Shown piece after piece: positions 8,405 to 17,893 of a DNA stretch of 64,000 nucleotides. The first letter of the stretch is position 1. Every line of letters starts with the position of its first letter. Below the pieces are notes generated by a model. The model searched no databases. It worked only from the letters and a program-made list of their open reading frames with translations, and was not told the origin of the DNA. Source of the DNA: Alphaproteobacteria bacterium (GTDB lineage Bacteria > Pseudomonadota > Alphaproteobacteria > Acetobacterales > Acetobacteraceae); contig VGDM01000013.1 of assembly GCA_016869715.1 (NCBI GenBank), forward strand, positions 1 to 64,000, written 5' to 3'. The translations under genes and the position numbers were made by a program.

Positions 8405-9751
8405 ATGTCCAGCGTCCTGCCCCGCCCCTTCCGTTCCAGCAAACCCTCTGCCCCGCTTTCCGGCAGCGCTGGGGTGGCCGGCGACAAATCCATCAGCCAC
8501 CGCGCCCTGATGTTCGGCGCGCTCGCCGTCGGCACCACCGATATCACCGGGCTTTTGGAAGGTGAGGATGTGCTCCGCACCGCCGCCGCCATGGGGGCGC
8601 TGGGTGCAAAGATTGAGAAACTCGGCCCCGGCCAATGGCGTGTTTCTGGCCGCGGTGTCGGCGGCCTTACCGAACCCGCCGATGTGCTGGATATGGGCAA
8701 TTCCGGCACGGCGGCCCGCCTGCTGCTCGGCCTGCTGTCCGGCCATCCCTTGTTTGCGGTGATGACCGGCGATGCGTCACTCCGCCGCCGGCCCATGAAG
8801 CGCGTCACCGACCCGCTTTCAGCAACCGGGGCGCAATTCCGGACCCGCGAAGGCGGGCGCCTGCCACTCGCGGTGCGCGGCGCAGCGGACCCGTTGCCCT
8901 TGGATTACCGCCTGCCCGTAGCTTCGGCCCAGGTCAAAAGCGCCTGCCTGCTGGCCGGGCTTTGTGCGCCAGGCATCACGCGCGTGGTGGAACCGGAACC
9001 GACGCGCGATCACACGGAAAACATGCTACGCCATTTCGGCGCCATGGTGGCGGTGGAAGACACCGCCGAAGGCCGCGTGGTGCGCCTGGATGGCCAGCCG
9101 GAATTGAAGGCCGCGCCGATCAAGGTGCCGGGCGATCCTTCCTCGGCCTCCTTCCCGCTGGTCGCAGCACTTCTGGTGCCTGGGTCGCGCATCAACTTGA
9201 CGCAGATCGGGCTCAATCCTTTGCGCACCGGGCTTCTCACCACCCTCCGCGAAATGGGCGCCGCGCTCAAGATCGAAAACGCTCGGATCGAAGGCGGTGA
9301 GACGGTGGGCGATATCATCGGCGAATATACGGCGCTTAAGGCCGTGGATGTGCCGCCGGGCCGCGCTCCTTCCATGATTGACGAATACCCGATCCTGGCC
9401 GTCGCGGCTTCCTTCGCGCAGGGAACCACACGCATGCGCGGCCTCGCGGAGCTCCGCGTGAAGGAAAGCGACCGCCTCGCTGCCACCGCCGCGCTGCTTG
9501 ACGCGAACGGCGCCAAGGTGACGATCGAAGGTGATGATCTGCTGGTGCATGGCACTGGCGCGCCACCCGCGGGCGGAGGCTTGGTCACCACGCATATGGA
9601 TCACCGCATCGCCATGGCTGCGCTGGTCCTGGGCCTTGCCACCCAAAACCCCGTCATGGTGGATGATGCGAGCTTCATTGACACCTCCTTCCCTGGTTTC
9701 GCCGCGCTGATGAACCGGCTGGCAGGGTCGGACGCGATCCGCGCCGCATGA
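8405..9751 (+). CDS. aroA: 3-phosphoshikimate 1-carboxyvinyltransferase (EPSP synthase)
   Basis: Catalyses transfer of enolpyruvyl from PEP to shikimate-3-phosphate in the shikimate pathway. It has 448 residues. Motifs visible are GDKSISHRALMFGALA near residues 23-38, LDMGNSGTAARLLLGLL near 95-112, and KESDRLAATAALL near 355. The start is ATG 8405 (MSSVLPRPFRSSKP); the frame is open far upstream but that region is antisense to the FYDLN gene. The stop overlaps the cmk start by 4 bp, giving translational coupling. The order aroA-cmk-rpsA is standard for alphaproteobacteria. Confidence 0.97.
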   Translation: MSSVLPRPFRSSKPSAPLSGSAGVAGDKSISHRALMFGALAVGTTDITGLLEGEDVLRTAAAMGALGAKIEKLGPGQWRVSGRGVGGLTEPADVLDMGNSGTAARLLLGLLSGHPLFAVMTGDASLRRRPMKRVTDPLSATGAQFRTREGGRLPLAVRGAADPLPLDYRLPVASAQVKSACLLAGLCAPGITRVVEPEPTRDHTENMLRHFGAMVAVEDTAEGRVVRLDGQPELKAAPIKVPGDPSSASFPLVAALLVPGSRINLTQIGLNPLRTGLLTTLREMGAALKIENARIEGGETVGDIIGEYTALKAVDVPPGRAPSMIDEYPILAVAASFAQGTTRMRGLAELRVKESDRLAATAALLDANGAKVTIEGDDLLVHGTGAPPAGGGLVTTHMDHRIAMAALVLGLATQNPVMVDDASFIDTSFPGFAALMNRLAGSDAIRAA

Positions 9752-10392
9752 GGCTACCCGCCGGTACCGTGATCGCGGTCGATGGCCCCGCTGCCGCCGG
9801 CAAGGGCACCCTCGCCCGGCGCCTGGCGGCCGAGCTTGGCCTGCCTTACCTGGATACCGGCCTGCTCTATCGCGCCGTTGGCCGGCGCGTTTTGGATCGC
9901 GGCATAGACCCGCAAGATGCCCGCATCTCCGAAGCCGAAGCCCGCGCGCTGAAGCCCGAAGACCTGGCGCGCGGTGATTTGCGTGGCTCGTTGGCCGATA
10001 TGGCGGCCAGCAAGGTCGCCGCCATCCCCGCCGTGCGCGCGGCCTTGCTTGATTTCCAGCGCCGCTTCGGCGCCGCGCAAGGCGCCGTGCTGGATGGACG
10101 GGATATCGGCACGGTGGTCTTCCCCGCAGCCCAGGTGAAGCTTTTCATCACCGCGAGTGTCGCCGAACGCGCCCGGCGCCGCTTTCTGGAACTGACAGCG
10201 CGCGGTGTCGCGGCCGACCCCGCCCGGGTTGAAGCCGAAATCCGCGACCGCGATGCACAAGACGCCAATCGCCCCGTGGCCCCGCTGAAACCCGCCCCGG
10301 ATGCCATCGAAATAGACACCACCGCGCTTGATGCCGAACAGGCCTTCGACGCCGCGCTGGTTTTGATCAAGAAAAAGCTTGATTCCCCTTGA
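9748..10392 (+). CDS. cmk: (d)CMP kinase
   Basis: Phosphorylates CMP and dCMP with ATP. It has 214 residues. The P-loop GPAAAGKGTLARRLA is near residues 13-27, the LDTGLLYRAVG segment near 35-45, and the NMP-binding/lid region LDGRDIGTVVFP near 115-126. The ATG overlaps the aroA stop as ATGA. A 215-bp leader separates it from rpsA, so rpsA may also have its own promoter. Confidence 0.96.
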   Translation: MRLPAGTVIAVDGPAAAGKGTLARRLAAELGLPYLDTGLLYRAVGRRVLDRGIDPQDARISEAEARALKPEDLARGDLRGSLADMAASKVAAIPAVRAALLDFQRRFGAAQGAVLDGRDIGTVVFPAAQVKLFITASVAERARRRFLELTARGVAADPARVEAEIRDRDAQDANRPVAPLKPAPDAIEIDTTALDAEQAFDAALVLIKKKLDSP

Positions 10393-10607
10393 CGCGCCAA
10401 GCTGTCAGGCCCTAAGACCCCGCCTTGCTCTGTGGTGGAAATTTCGGCGTTGCCCACCTTGGGCCGGCAAATGGTGGTCCGTTATCCCGCCCTGAACCCT
10501 TGGGCCTTCCTGCGCATCGCGCAGGGGTCAAGCCGTCCTTCCCCTGCGGGTGGAAGGGCGCCGACCCAATCGCCGCGCCTGCGGCGCATACAGGACACAT
10601 AAACTGC

Positions 10608-12323
10608 ATGGCTACTGCCACCAGCCTCGCCAATGCTGGCGTGGAGAATTTTGCCGCACTTCTCGATGCCACGCTTGGCCCAGATACGGGTTTTGCCGGC
10701 TCGGTCGTGACCGGTCGCGTTATTCGCGTTGACGGCGATTTCGCCGTTGTTGATGTTGGCCTGAAAAGCGAAGGCCGCGTTCCGCTGAAGGAATTCGCCG
10801 CCCCGGGCCAGAAGCCCGAAGTGAAGCCAGGTGACGTTATCGAACTTTTTGTCGAGCGTTATGAAGACCGCGATGGCTCCATCGTGCTGTCGCGCGAGAA
10901 GGCGCGGCGCGAGGAAGCCTGGACCACGCTCGAAAGATCCCATCAGGCGGGAATTCGCGTGAATGGCGTGATTTTCGGCCGCGTGAAGGGCGGCTTCACC
11001 GTGGACCTTGGCGGGGCGGTTGCCTTCCTGCCGGGCTCTCAGGTGGATATCCGCCCGGTGCGTGATGTGATGCCACTCATGGGCAATGCGCAGCCCTTCC
11101 AGATCCTGAAAATGGATCGCGCGCGGGGCAATATCGTCGTCTCCCGCCGCGCCGTGCTGGAAGAAACCCGCGCGGAGCAGCGGAGCGAGTTGATCCAGGG
11201 CCTCAAGGAAGGCATGATCCTGGACGGCGTGGTGAAGAATATCACCGATTACGGCGCCTTCGTGGATTTGGGCGGCGTGGATGGCCTGCTGCATGTCACC
11301 GATATCGCCTGGCGGCGCATCAATCATCCCTCCGAAGCGCTCACCATCGGTATGCCCGTCAAGGTGCAGGTGATCCGCTTCAATCAGGACACGCAGCGCA
11401 TCAGCCTTGGCATGAAACAGCTGATGTCCGATCCGTGGGATGGCGTCGCGCTGAAATACCCGGTTGGCGCGAAATTCGCTGGTCGCGTCACCAACATCAC
11501 CGATTACGGTGCCTTTGTGGAGCTGGAAGCCGGTGTTGAAGGCTTGGTCCATGTGTCCGAAATGTCCTGGACCAAGAAGAACGCGCATCCCGGCAAGATC
11601 GTTTCTACCTCAGAACAGGTGGATGTGATCATCCTGGATGTGGATGAACCGAAGCGCCGCATTTCCTTGGGCCTCAAGCAGGCGCAGGGCAATCCGTGGG
11701 AGTTGTTTGTGGAAGCGCATCCGGTGGGGTCCACCATCGAAGGCGAAGTTCGCAACATCACTGAATTCGGCCTGTTCATCGGTGTCGGCGCGGAAATTGA
11801 CGGCATGGTGCATATGTCCGACATTTCCTGGGACGAAGCCGGCGAAGCGGCAATGCAGGCCTACAGCAAGGGCCAGATGATCAAGGCGAAGGTGCTGGAT
11901 GTGGATGTGGAAAAGGAACGCATCTCGCTCGGCATCAAGCAGCTTGAGGCCGACCCGGCCGCCGAAGTGCTGGACCGCGTGCGCAAGGGTGATGTGGTCA
12001 CCTGCGTCGTCACCAAGGTCGAGCAGAACGGCATTGAAGTGAAGGTGGATGGTGTGCTGACCGGCTTCATCCGCCGCGCCGAATTGGCCCGCGACCGTGG
12101 CGACCAGCGCCCCGACAAATTCGCCCTTGGCGAAAAGGTCGATGCAAAGGTCACCGCCGTGGACCGCGCCGCGCGCCGCCTGACACTGACCATCAAAGGC
12201 AAGGAAGTGGAAGAGGAACGCGAAGCCATGCGCGAATATGGCTCGGCCGATTCCGGTGCCTCGCTCGGCGATATCCTGGGCGCGGCCATCCGTCGCCGCC
12301 GGGGGATTACCGGGGAAGAATAA
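10608..12323 (+). CDS. rpsA: 30S ribosomal protein S1
   Basis: The six-domain S1 protein that brings mRNA to the ribosome; 571 residues, as expected. Six S1 RNA-binding repeats are visible, starting near residues 28, 115, 200, 285, 375 and 460. Repeats 3 and 4 contain the classic NITDYGAFVDLGG and NITDYGAFVELEAG cores. I start at ATG 10608 (MATATSLANAGVENFAALLD). The frame is open for 61 codons upstream but those lack S1 features. A GC-rich leader of about 215 bp follows cmk and could serve autoregulation. A strong terminator follows at 12354. Confidence 0.97.
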   Translation: MATATSLANAGVENFAALLDATLGPDTGFAGSVVTGRVIRVDGDFAVVDVGLKSEGRVPLKEFAAPGQKPEVKPGDVIELFVERYEDRDGSIVLSREKARREEAWTTLERSHQAGIRVNGVIFGRVKGGFTVDLGGAVAFLPGSQVDIRPVRDVMPLMGNAQPFQILKMDRARGNIVVSRRAVLEETRAEQRSELIQGLKEGMILDGVVKNITDYGAFVDLGGVDGLLHVTDIAWRRINHPSEALTIGMPVKVQVIRFNQDTQRISLGMKQLMSDPWDGVALKYPVGAKFAGRVTNITDYGAFVELEAGVEGLVHVSEMSWTKKNAHPGKIVSTSEQVDVIILDVDEPKRRISLGLKQAQGNPWELFVEAHPVGSTIEGEVRNITEFGLFIGVGAEIDGMVHMSDISWDEAGEAAMQAYSKGQMIKAKVLDVDVEKERISLGIKQLEADPAAEVLDRVRKGDVVTCVVTKVEQNGIEVKVDGVLTGFIRRAELARDRGDQRPDKFALGEKVDAKVTAVDRAARRLTLTIKGKEVEEEREAMREYGSADSGASLGDILGAAIRRRRGITGEE

Positions 12324-12346
12324 TTCCCCGCGTCACGGCTAACCAA

Positions 12347-12468
12347 CTGATAGCCCCGGGGTGGCAACGCCCCGGGGTTTTTCATGTGGCAGCGTCATCG
12401 CGCTTGGAAAGCGCTATCAGTTACCGTGATCTGATAGCAACGAAGTCATTTCTCGTGGGATGCTATCA
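12347..12468. promoter_or_regulatory. repeated GCTATCAG operator array before toxin-antitoxin genes
   Basis: Four copies of an 8-bp motif surround the promoter of the antitoxin gene: CTGATAGC at 12347-12354, GCTATCAG at 12413-12420, CTGATAGC at 12431-12438, and GCTATCA at 12462-12468 touching the ATG. The middle pair forms a perfect inverted repeat with a 10-bp spacer. Ribbon-helix-helix antitoxins bind such repeats to repress their own operon, so autoregulation is the likely role. That is inference from layout. Confidence 0.65.
12354..12382 (+). terminator. rho-independent terminator of rpsA
   Basis: A perfect 8-bp stem CCCCGGGG/CCCCGGGG with a TGGCAACG loop is followed by TTTTT. It lies 31 bp after the rpsA stop and closes the aroA-cmk-rpsA unit. 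Its first stem base overlaps a CTGATAGC motif that belongs to the next locus. Confidence 0.93.
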
Positions 12469-12733
12469 TGGCCGCTGTCACCATTCGCAACCTCTCAGAC
12501 GAGGCGCATCGCGCGCTGAAGCTCCGCGCGGCGCAGCATAATCGCAGCACGGAAGCCGAAATGCGCGCCATCCGGAAGCCGCTGTACAGCCAGAGGGTCG
12601 GCTGCTTCTCGGCACAGCCCCATCGGCTGCGAGCCGGGAATTGGGGCTGACCAATGCCGATATGGCGGCGCTGGAGCAAAGCCTCGACCAGTTCCGCGAC
12701 CGCCGCCCCGCCGAGCCCATTACCTTCGCATGA
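12468..12733 (+). pseudogene. FitA/VapB-like ribbon-helix-helix antitoxin, frameshifted
   Basis: The first 35 codons encode a clear FitA-type antitoxin (VTIRNLSDEAHRALKLRAA, then STEAEMRAI). At about 12573-12574 one base appears to be missing: ATC-C-GGAA would read ATC CTG GAA with one added T. From there the true continuation runs in another frame (EAAVQPEGRLLLG, then ELGLTNADMAALEQSLDQF and ITFA) to a TGA at 12731-12733. The annotated frame instead gives a 60-residue chimeric product ending at 12650. The DNA-binding half is intact but the toxin-binding tail is lost. The toxin gene begins 13 bp later. Confidence 0.8.
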
Positions 12734-12746
12734 CGGGACAGGGCGC

Positions 12747-13163
12747 ATGATCCTGCTGGATACCAATCTGGTCTCTGAAGCGATCAAGCCCGAATCCCAT
12801 CCAGCGATCCGCGCCTGGCTCGATGCCCAGCTTGCCGAGACCTTGTTTCTGCCCGGCATCACCATTGCCGAGCTTCTGTTTGGCATCGGCGTCCTGCCGG
12901 ATGGCAGGCGAAAGACCATATTGGCCGTGCGGATTGATGGCCTGCTGGAAGCCTTTGCCGGCCGCATCCTGCCCTTTGATGCGCAGGCAGCGCAGCACTA
13001 TGCCGATCTCGCGGTCAAGGCGCGTACTGCTGGCAGGGGCTTCCTAACGCCCGATGGCTATATCGGCGCCATCGCCGCTGCACATGTTTTCGCCGTGGCA
13101 TCGCGCGACACAAGCGCCTTGCATGCTGCGGGGCTCGCGGTGATTGATCCCTGGAAAACCTGA
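12747..13163 (+). CDS. PIN-domain toxin, VapC/FitB type
   Basis: A 138-residue PIN-domain ribonuclease. The first acidic residue is in MILLDTNLVSE (Asp5, with Glu11), the second in TIAELLFG (Glu near 36), and a third in LTPDGYIGAIAA near 100. LPDGRR and the terminal DPWKT are typical of the FitB/VapC subgroup. Start at ATG 12747; the frame is open upstream without similarity. The neighbouring antitoxin is frameshifted, so either this toxin is now weak or silent, the truncated antitoxin still represses transcription, or the frameshift is a sequence error. No mutation in the toxin is evident. Confidence 0.88.
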   Translation: MILLDTNLVSEAIKPESHPAIRAWLDAQLAETLFLPGITIAELLFGIGVLPDGRRKTILAVRIDGLLEAFAGRILPFDAQAAQHYADLAVKARTAGRGFLTPDGYIGAIAAAHVFAVASRDTSALHAAGLAVIDPWKT

Positions 13164-13303
13164 CGCATACGCGCGGGAAGGTGACTACGCCCAGGGGCAG
13201 GGCATTTTTGCCCTCAAGGTCGAGTCATTTCTGCAAGGACTAATTTAGGTTCGTTGCAGCCTCACCCCTTGCTCCAATCCCCGTCGCGCTCCACAAACAA
13301 CTC

Positions 13304-14212
13304 ATGTCGCTTGAAGCCGATCTCCTGGCCGAACGGCGCCGCCTGTCACGGCGCGTCACCTTTTGGCGTGCGCTCGCCGTGATTGGCGCTATCGCCGCGC
13401 TTGCGGCGATGTTCGGCAAAGGCAATCTGGGCGGGCTCGCGTCCAATGATCATGTGCTGCGCCTCCGTATCGAAGGCGTCATCACCGAAGATCGCCGCCT
13501 TCTCGAAGTGATCGAAGAAGCGGGCCGCGATGCCTCCGCCCGCGCCATGCTGCTGGTGATTGATAGCCCCGGCGGCAGCATGTCGGGCGGCGAGGCGCTG
13601 CATGGCGCGCTCAAGCGCTTTGCCGAGAAAAAACCCATCGTGGCCCTGATGGGCGGCACTGCCGCCTCAGCCGGGTACATGATCGCGATGCCGGCCAAGC
13701 ATGTGCTGGCGCGGGAAGCGACGGTTACGGGCTCGATCGGCGTTCTGCTACAAAGCTTTGATGTTTCGGAACTAATGGCACGGCTTGGCGTGCGCCCGGA
13801 TATCCTGGCCACCGGCCCCTTCAAGGGGCAGCCCAACCCCTTCCAGCCCATGACCGAGCAGGGCCGGGCAGAGATGATGCGCGTTTTGGAAGATTTGCAC
13901 GGCCAATTCATTGGCATCGTCGCCCGGGGCCGGCGCATGGATGAAGCGCGCGTGCGCCCACTAGCAGATGGGCGGGTCTTTACCGGGCGTCAGGCACTAC
14001 CCCTTGGCCTGATTGACGCCATTGGCGGAGAGGCCGAGGCGCGCGCCTGGCTCGCCGCCCAAAAGGGCATCGCGGAAGCCTTGCCGGTGCGGGACCTTGA
14101 ACCGCGCGACCGGGTAGAGAAATTCCTCAATCGCTTTGCGGGAAGCCTTATTCGCTCGCTAATGACGGAATGGCTAGGCATTGACGCCCCCCGGGCAGTC
14201 TGGCAGCGTTGA
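13304..14212 (+). CDS. sppA: signal peptide peptidase SppA, short (S49) form
   Basis: A membrane-bound serine protease that degrades cleaved signal peptides. It has 302 residues, the length of the short bacterial form. One N-terminal membrane anchor lies near residues 20-42. The catalytic Ser is in [15 protein letters not shown] near 128 and the catalytic Lys in TGPFKGQPN near 178; [14 protein letters not shown] near 85 is also characteristic. It lies between the toxin gene and ihfB, the common alphaproteobacterial order rpsA-sppA-ihfB interrupted here by the toxin-antitoxin locus. Confidence 0.94.
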   Translation: MSLEADLLAERRRLSRRVTFWRALAVIGAIAALAAMFGKGNLGGLASNDHVLRLRIEGVITEDRRLLEVIEEAGRDASARAMLLVIDSPGGSMSGGEALHGALKRFAEKKPIVALMGGTAASAGYMIAMPAKHVLAREATVTGSIGVLLQSFDVSELMARLGVRPDILATGPFKGQPNPFQPMTEQGRAEMMRVLEDLHGQFIGIVARGRRMDEARVRPLADGRVFTGRQALPLGLIDAIGGEAEARAWLAAQKGIAEALPVRDLEPRDRVEKFLNRFAGSLIRSLMTEWLGIDAPRAVWQR

Positions 14213-14339
14213 GCGGGGCGATGTTCGTTTAGCGCATTCAGGTGATGCCGCTGTGCGGGCTTTGCTCCGACAGGAGAGGTTTAGGCGTACCCCCCAATTC
14301 GGGCGCCGCACAAACGAGCGCTTCGGGAGAAACCCCAGG

Positions 14340-14663
14340 ATGACAAGATCGGAACTGATGGCGCAGCTCGCGGCAAGCAATCCGCATTTGCGCCAGGGCG
14401 ATGTGGAAGCGATTGTTGCGACGATCTTTGGCGAGATCGCCGCCGCCTTGGCGCGTGGTGATCGCGTGGAATTGCGCGGCTTCGGCGCCTTTTCCACCAA
14501 ATCGCGCGAAGGCCGCACCGGGCGCAATCCACGCACCGGGGCATCCGTGCCGGTTGAAGCGAAATCCGTGCCCTATTTCAAACCCGGCAAGGAATTGCGC
14601 GAACGCATCAATGCCAGGAAGGCGCCCGCCCCGGCCAAGCGCGCCGCCGCGCGCAAGGCGTGA
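14340..14663 (+). CDS. ihfB: integration host factor subunit beta
   Basis: A DNA-bending nucleoid protein that acts as a heterodimer with IhfA. It has 107 residues. The HU/IHF signature [21 protein letters not shown] lies near residues 46-66 and includes the Pro that intercalates into DNA. The tail is Lys/Ala-rich. Start at ATG 14340, preceded by a GGAG-like site; the frame is open 53 codons upstream without similarity. Confidence 0.95.
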   Translation: MTRSELMAQLAASNPHLRQGDVEAIVATIFGEIAAALARGDRVELRGFGAFSTKSREGRTGRNPRTGASVPVEAKSVPYFKPGKELRERINARKAPAPAKRAAARKA

Positions 14664-14813
14664 CGCGCTGAGACTGCCTGCCAGTTTTTCAACAACGAGG
14701 GTGGCGTTTGTGACGATATGATGATCGCGCATGCCGCGCCTTACGCGATTATGCCTTGACGTGAAGTCATCACCGGGGATTGTGTGGCCAGGCTGATCGC
14801 TTAAGGTCTCACA

Positions 14814-15119
14814 ATGCGCTGGTTCATCTTGCTGCCCCTCGCCATTTTGGTTGTGCTCTTCATGCTCTCGAACCCGCAGAGCATCGAATTGCGCCTTTGG
14901 CCCTTTGATGTCGCCTGGACCGGTTCAGCCTCCATCGCCGTGCTGTCCATCGCCGCAGTCGCCTTTCTGCTGGGCGCGCTGATTGCCTGGGCGGCTGCAG
15001 TACCGGCACGCCGGCGCGGCCGCGCCGCCGAACGCCGCGTGACCGCCCTGGAAGCCGAGGTAAAGGCGCTCAACGCCGCCAAGCAGGCTTCCGACGAAAA
15101 GGCCCTGACCAAAGCATGA
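14814..15119 (+). CDS. lapA: LapA (DUF1049) family inner-membrane protein
   Basis: A 101-residue protein with two membrane helices (residues 2-20 and 40-62) and a cytoplasmic, charged, coiled C-terminus with [27 protein letters not shown] between the helices is the LapA/DUF1049 signature. In enterobacteria LapA assists LapB in controlling LpxC turnover; whether that applies here is unknown. It overlaps pyrF by 4 bp. Confidence 0.88.
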   Translation: MRWFILLPLAILVVLFMLSNPQSIELRLWPFDVAWTGSASIAVLSIAAVAFLLGALIAWAAAVPARRRGRAAERRVTALEAEVKALNAAKQASDEKALTKA

Positions 15120-15823
15120 TCGCCCGCCCGCAAAGCGGCGCTGCCCGCATTATCCCAGCGCTTGATTCAGGCGATGCGGCGCGCGCCCAAAGCCTCGCCG
15201 AAGCCCTCGCCCCCCATTGCGGCGGGCTGAAGGTGGGGCTGGAGCTTTTCACCTCAGCCGGCCCCGCCATTGTCAGCGCCATGGCGCGGCATCGCCCGGT
15301 GTTTCTTGATTTGAAGCTGCACGACATCCCAAACACCGTGGCCGGCGCCGTGCGCTCCTTGCTGCCGCTCCGCCCCGCCATGATGACGCTGCATGCCGCG
15401 GGCGGTGCTGCCATGATCGCCGCCGCGCGCGCCGAGGCTGAGAAAGCCGGCGCCGAGCGCCCCATGCTGCTGGCGGTGACCGTGCTCACCAGCATTGACG
15501 CCGAAACCCTGGCGAGCACGGGTGTCGCCGCCAGCCCCGCCGATCAGGTGCTGCGCTTGGCGCGGCTTGCGCTCAATGCCGGGGCGGATGGCCTGGTATG
15601 CAGCCAGCAGGAAGCGGGCGTGCTGCGCGCCGCGCTTGGCCCTGCGCCCTTTCTGGTGGTGCCGGGCGTGCGCCCTGCCGGCAGCGCGGCGGGAGATCAG
15701 GCGCGCACCGCCACACCGGCCGAGGCCGTGGCGGCCGGCGCGGATTGGATCGTGGCGGGCCGGCCGATTACTGGCGCAGCAGACCCGGCAGCAGCGGCGG
15801 CTGCCATCGCGGCAGGGCTTTAG
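15116..15823 (+). CDS. pyrF: orotidine 5'-phosphate decarboxylase
   Basis: Converts OMP to UMP in pyrimidine synthesis. It has 235 residues. The active-site signature [13 protein letters not shown] is near residues 62-74, with the catalytic Lys and two Asp residues. The phosphate-binding C-terminal part [15 protein letters not shown]...[19 protein letters not shown] is complete. It overlaps lapA by ATGA, and trpF starts 2 bp after its stop. Confidence 0.96.
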   Translation: MIARPQSGAARIIPALDSGDAARAQSLAEALAPHCGGLKVGLELFTSAGPAIVSAMARHRPVFLDLKLHDIPNTVAGAVRSLLPLRPAMMTLHAAGGAAMIAAARAEAEKAGAERPMLLAVTVLTSIDAETLASTGVAASPADQVLRLARLALNAGADGLVCSQQEAGVLRAALGPAPFLVVPGVRPAGSAAGDQARTATPAEAVAAGADWIVAGRPITGAADPAAAAAAIAAGL

Positions 15824-15825
15824 GC

Positions 15826-16467
15826 GTGCTGGTCAAGATTTGCGGCATCAAGGACTTGGCCGCGCTGGAAGCCGCCCGGCAAGGCGGCGCGGATATGGTG
15901 GGGTTTGTCTTCTTCCCGCCCTCCCCGCGCGCCGTGACGGCCAATCAGGCTGGTCTGCTCGCGCGGTCCCATGCGGATGGCCCGAAACGCGTCGGGCTAT
16001 TTGTGGACCCGAATGATGCCATGCTGGCCGCCACATTGGCCGAGGTGCCGCTCGATATCCTGCAATTGCAAGGGGAGGAAACCCCGGCGCGGGCGGGCGA
16101 AATCCGCGCCCGTTTCGGCAAGCCGGTGATGAAGGCGCTTGGCATTGGCAGCAAGGCCGATCTGGCGCGCCTGCCCGATTATGCTGATCAAGTGGATTAC
16201 TTCCTGCTCGATGCCCGCCCACCGCCCGGCGGTGCCCTGCCCGGTGGTAATGCGCAGGCTTTCGATTGGGCGCTGATGCAGGGCGAAGACCCGCCGCGCC
16301 CCTGGCTCCTCGCGGGCGGGCTGACGCCAGCCAATGTGGCTAAGGCGATTGCCGCATCTGGCGCGCCGGGCGTGGATGTATCTTCAGGCGTTGAACGGGC
16401 GCGCGGCGTCAAGGACCCCGCCGCCATTACGGCCTTTGTCGCTGCCGCCAAAGCCGGGCGCGCGTGA
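15826..16467 (+). CDS. trpF: phosphoribosylanthranilate isomerase
   Basis: Third step of tryptophan synthesis, a TIM-barrel enzyme of 213 residues. The opening VKICGIKDLAALEAARQGGADMVGFVFFP holds the catalytic Cys; the Asp base lies in FLLDARPPPGG near residue 130. The C-terminal phosphate site LAGGLTPANVAKAI and VDVSSGVE is complete. The start is GTG at 15826, 2 bp after the pyrF stop; the longer open frame upstream overlaps pyrF and is not coding. No other trp genes are nearby. Confidence 0.94.
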   Translation: MLVKICGIKDLAALEAARQGGADMVGFVFFPPSPRAVTANQAGLLARSHADGPKRVGLFVDPNDAMLAATLAEVPLDILQLQGEETPARAGEIRARFGKPVMKALGIGSKADLARLPDYADQVDYFLLDARPPPGGALPGGNAQAFDWALMQGEDPPRPWLLAGGLTPANVAKAIAASGAPGVDVSSGVERARGVKDPAAITAFVAAAKAGRA

Positions 16468-17645
16468 CAGCGCCAGGGGAAGCCGAGGCCGCCGAAAAAG
16501 CCAAGATGCGCCGCGTTTTGGCGATTTTCGGCCCGGCGGTCTTTGCCGGCGCCTTTGCCACACGCGTGACTGACCCGACGGTGGCCGAAATCGCCGGCGA
16601 ATTCAGCGTCACCGCCGCCGAGGCCGCCTTGCTCGGTACCGCCTATACCTTGCCCTTCGCTTTGGTGCAGCCGATCCTGGGTCCGGTTGCGGATTCTATC
16701 GGCAAGCGGCGGATTGTCATGATTTGCGTCGCGCTGCTGGGCGTCATGCTGCTGGCTGCTGCGGTTTCGGCGAGTTTTGGCTGGCTGATGGCGTTTCGCG
16801 CCGCTTCCGGCATGGCGGCAGGGGGCATGATGCCCCTCACGCTTGCCATTATGGGGGATGCGGTATCGCTCAAATACCGCCAGGTGGCGCTTTCGCGTAT
16901 TCTGATCTTCGGCATTAGCGGGCAGATCGCAGGCGGTGTGGTTGCGGGCCCCATCGCCGCCATCGCCGGCTGGCGCGGCGTGCTGATGGTTTGCGCCATT
17001 GCGGCCTTCATCGGGCTGGCCGCCCTGATCCTGGCCGCCCGGGGCGCCCCGCGCGAGGTGATGACGCGCTACGACCCCATGGTCGCGCTGCAACGCTATC
17101 GCGGCATCATCGCCAGCCCTGCTGCGTTGCCCTTGTTTGCCGCCGTTGCGTTGGAAGGCGGCCTGGTTTTTGGCGTCTTCCCCTTCATCGCGCCGCTGCT
17201 GATCGAACGCGCCATCGGCAGCACCATGGAAGCGGGCTTTGCCATTGGTGCCTTTGGCCTGGGCGGGCTGTTGTTTGCTGCCCTGGTCGCGCCCCTACTG
17301 GCGCGCTTCGGCCAAGGGGGCGTAATCCGCATTGGCGGCGCCACCGGCGCCCTGGCGTTGATTGGCTTTGCACTGGCGCCTTCCCTGCTGGTGGCGACGC
17401 TGGCGGGCTTGGGCCTTGGGCTTGGCTTTTACATGATCCACAACGCCATCCAAACCCGCGCGACCGAGCTCGCCCCCCAGGCGCGCGGCAGTGCCATGTC
17501 CCTGCATGCCTTCGCCTTTTTTGGTGGCCAATCGCTTGGCCCCATTGCCTATGGGCTGGGGGCGATGGTCTTCGGCCTGCCCATCACGCTGGCGCTGGCG
17601 GGCGCCGCGATCATGTTGCTGGCGTTGCTTTTGGCATGGCGCTGA
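16464..17645 (+). CDS. MFS transporter
   Basis: A 393-residue major facilitator with about 12 membrane helices. The family loop motif between helices 2 and 3 reads GPVADSIGKRRI near residue 74. AASGMAAGGMMPL near 115 fits helix 4. Substrate unknown; the general shape resembles drug/metabolite efflux members. The GTG start overlaps the trpF stop by 4 bp, so it is translated with the pyrF-trpF unit. The gene ends before an AT-rich intergenic stretch. Confidence 0.9.
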   Translation: MTAPGEAEAAEKAKMRRVLAIFGPAVFAGAFATRVTDPTVAEIAGEFSVTAAEAALLGTAYTLPFALVQPILGPVADSIGKRRIVMICVALLGVMLLAAAVSASFGWLMAFRAASGMAAGGMMPLTLAIMGDAVSLKYRQVALSRILIFGISGQIAGGVVAGPIAAIAGWRGVLMVCAIAAFIGLAALILAARGAPREVMTRYDPMVALQRYRGIIASPAALPLFAAVALEGGLVFGVFPFIAPLLIERAIGSTMEAGFAIGAFGLGGLLFAALVAPLLARFGQGGVIRIGGATGALALIGFALAPSLLVATLAGLGLGLGFYMIHNAIQTRATELAPQARGSAMSLHAFAFFGGQSLGPIAYGLGAMVFGLPITLALAGAAIMLLALLLAWR

Positions 17646-17699
17646 GGCGGCGACCCGGAGGGCGAATCGGGGACCGAAAATCACCCCCGGCCAGGGTCA

Positions 17700-17800
17700 G
17701 CGAACAAAACAAAAATATTGCCGCGCGGCGCTTTTCTTTTTATCTAATTTTTTCAGTATTATACTACTGCTGAAAAGAACAAAACCAAACCGCGCGATTC
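17700..17800. other. AT-rich intergenic segment with an inverted repeat
   Basis: An unusually A/T-rich stretch between the convergent MFS and SdhAF4-like genes. It contains an inverted repeat TTTTCAG/CTGAAAA at 17750-17776 with a 13-bp spacer, and a short GC palindrome GCCGCGCGGC followed by a T-rich run on both strands. It may be a bidirectional terminator; the evidence is structural only. Confidence 0.35.
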
Positions 17801-17893
17801 GGGCGGGAATTTGACGCTCGCCTTCCAAGATATGGTGGGCGCAACCCGCCAGAGACCACAAGCGCGTTCGCTTCCCGTCCCGGTGCCTCAGCC

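Noticed and set aside
10393-10607. A small gene between cmk and rpsA
   Set aside because: The frame that extends upstream of rpsA has no ribosome site or S1 features; the region is better read as a leader.
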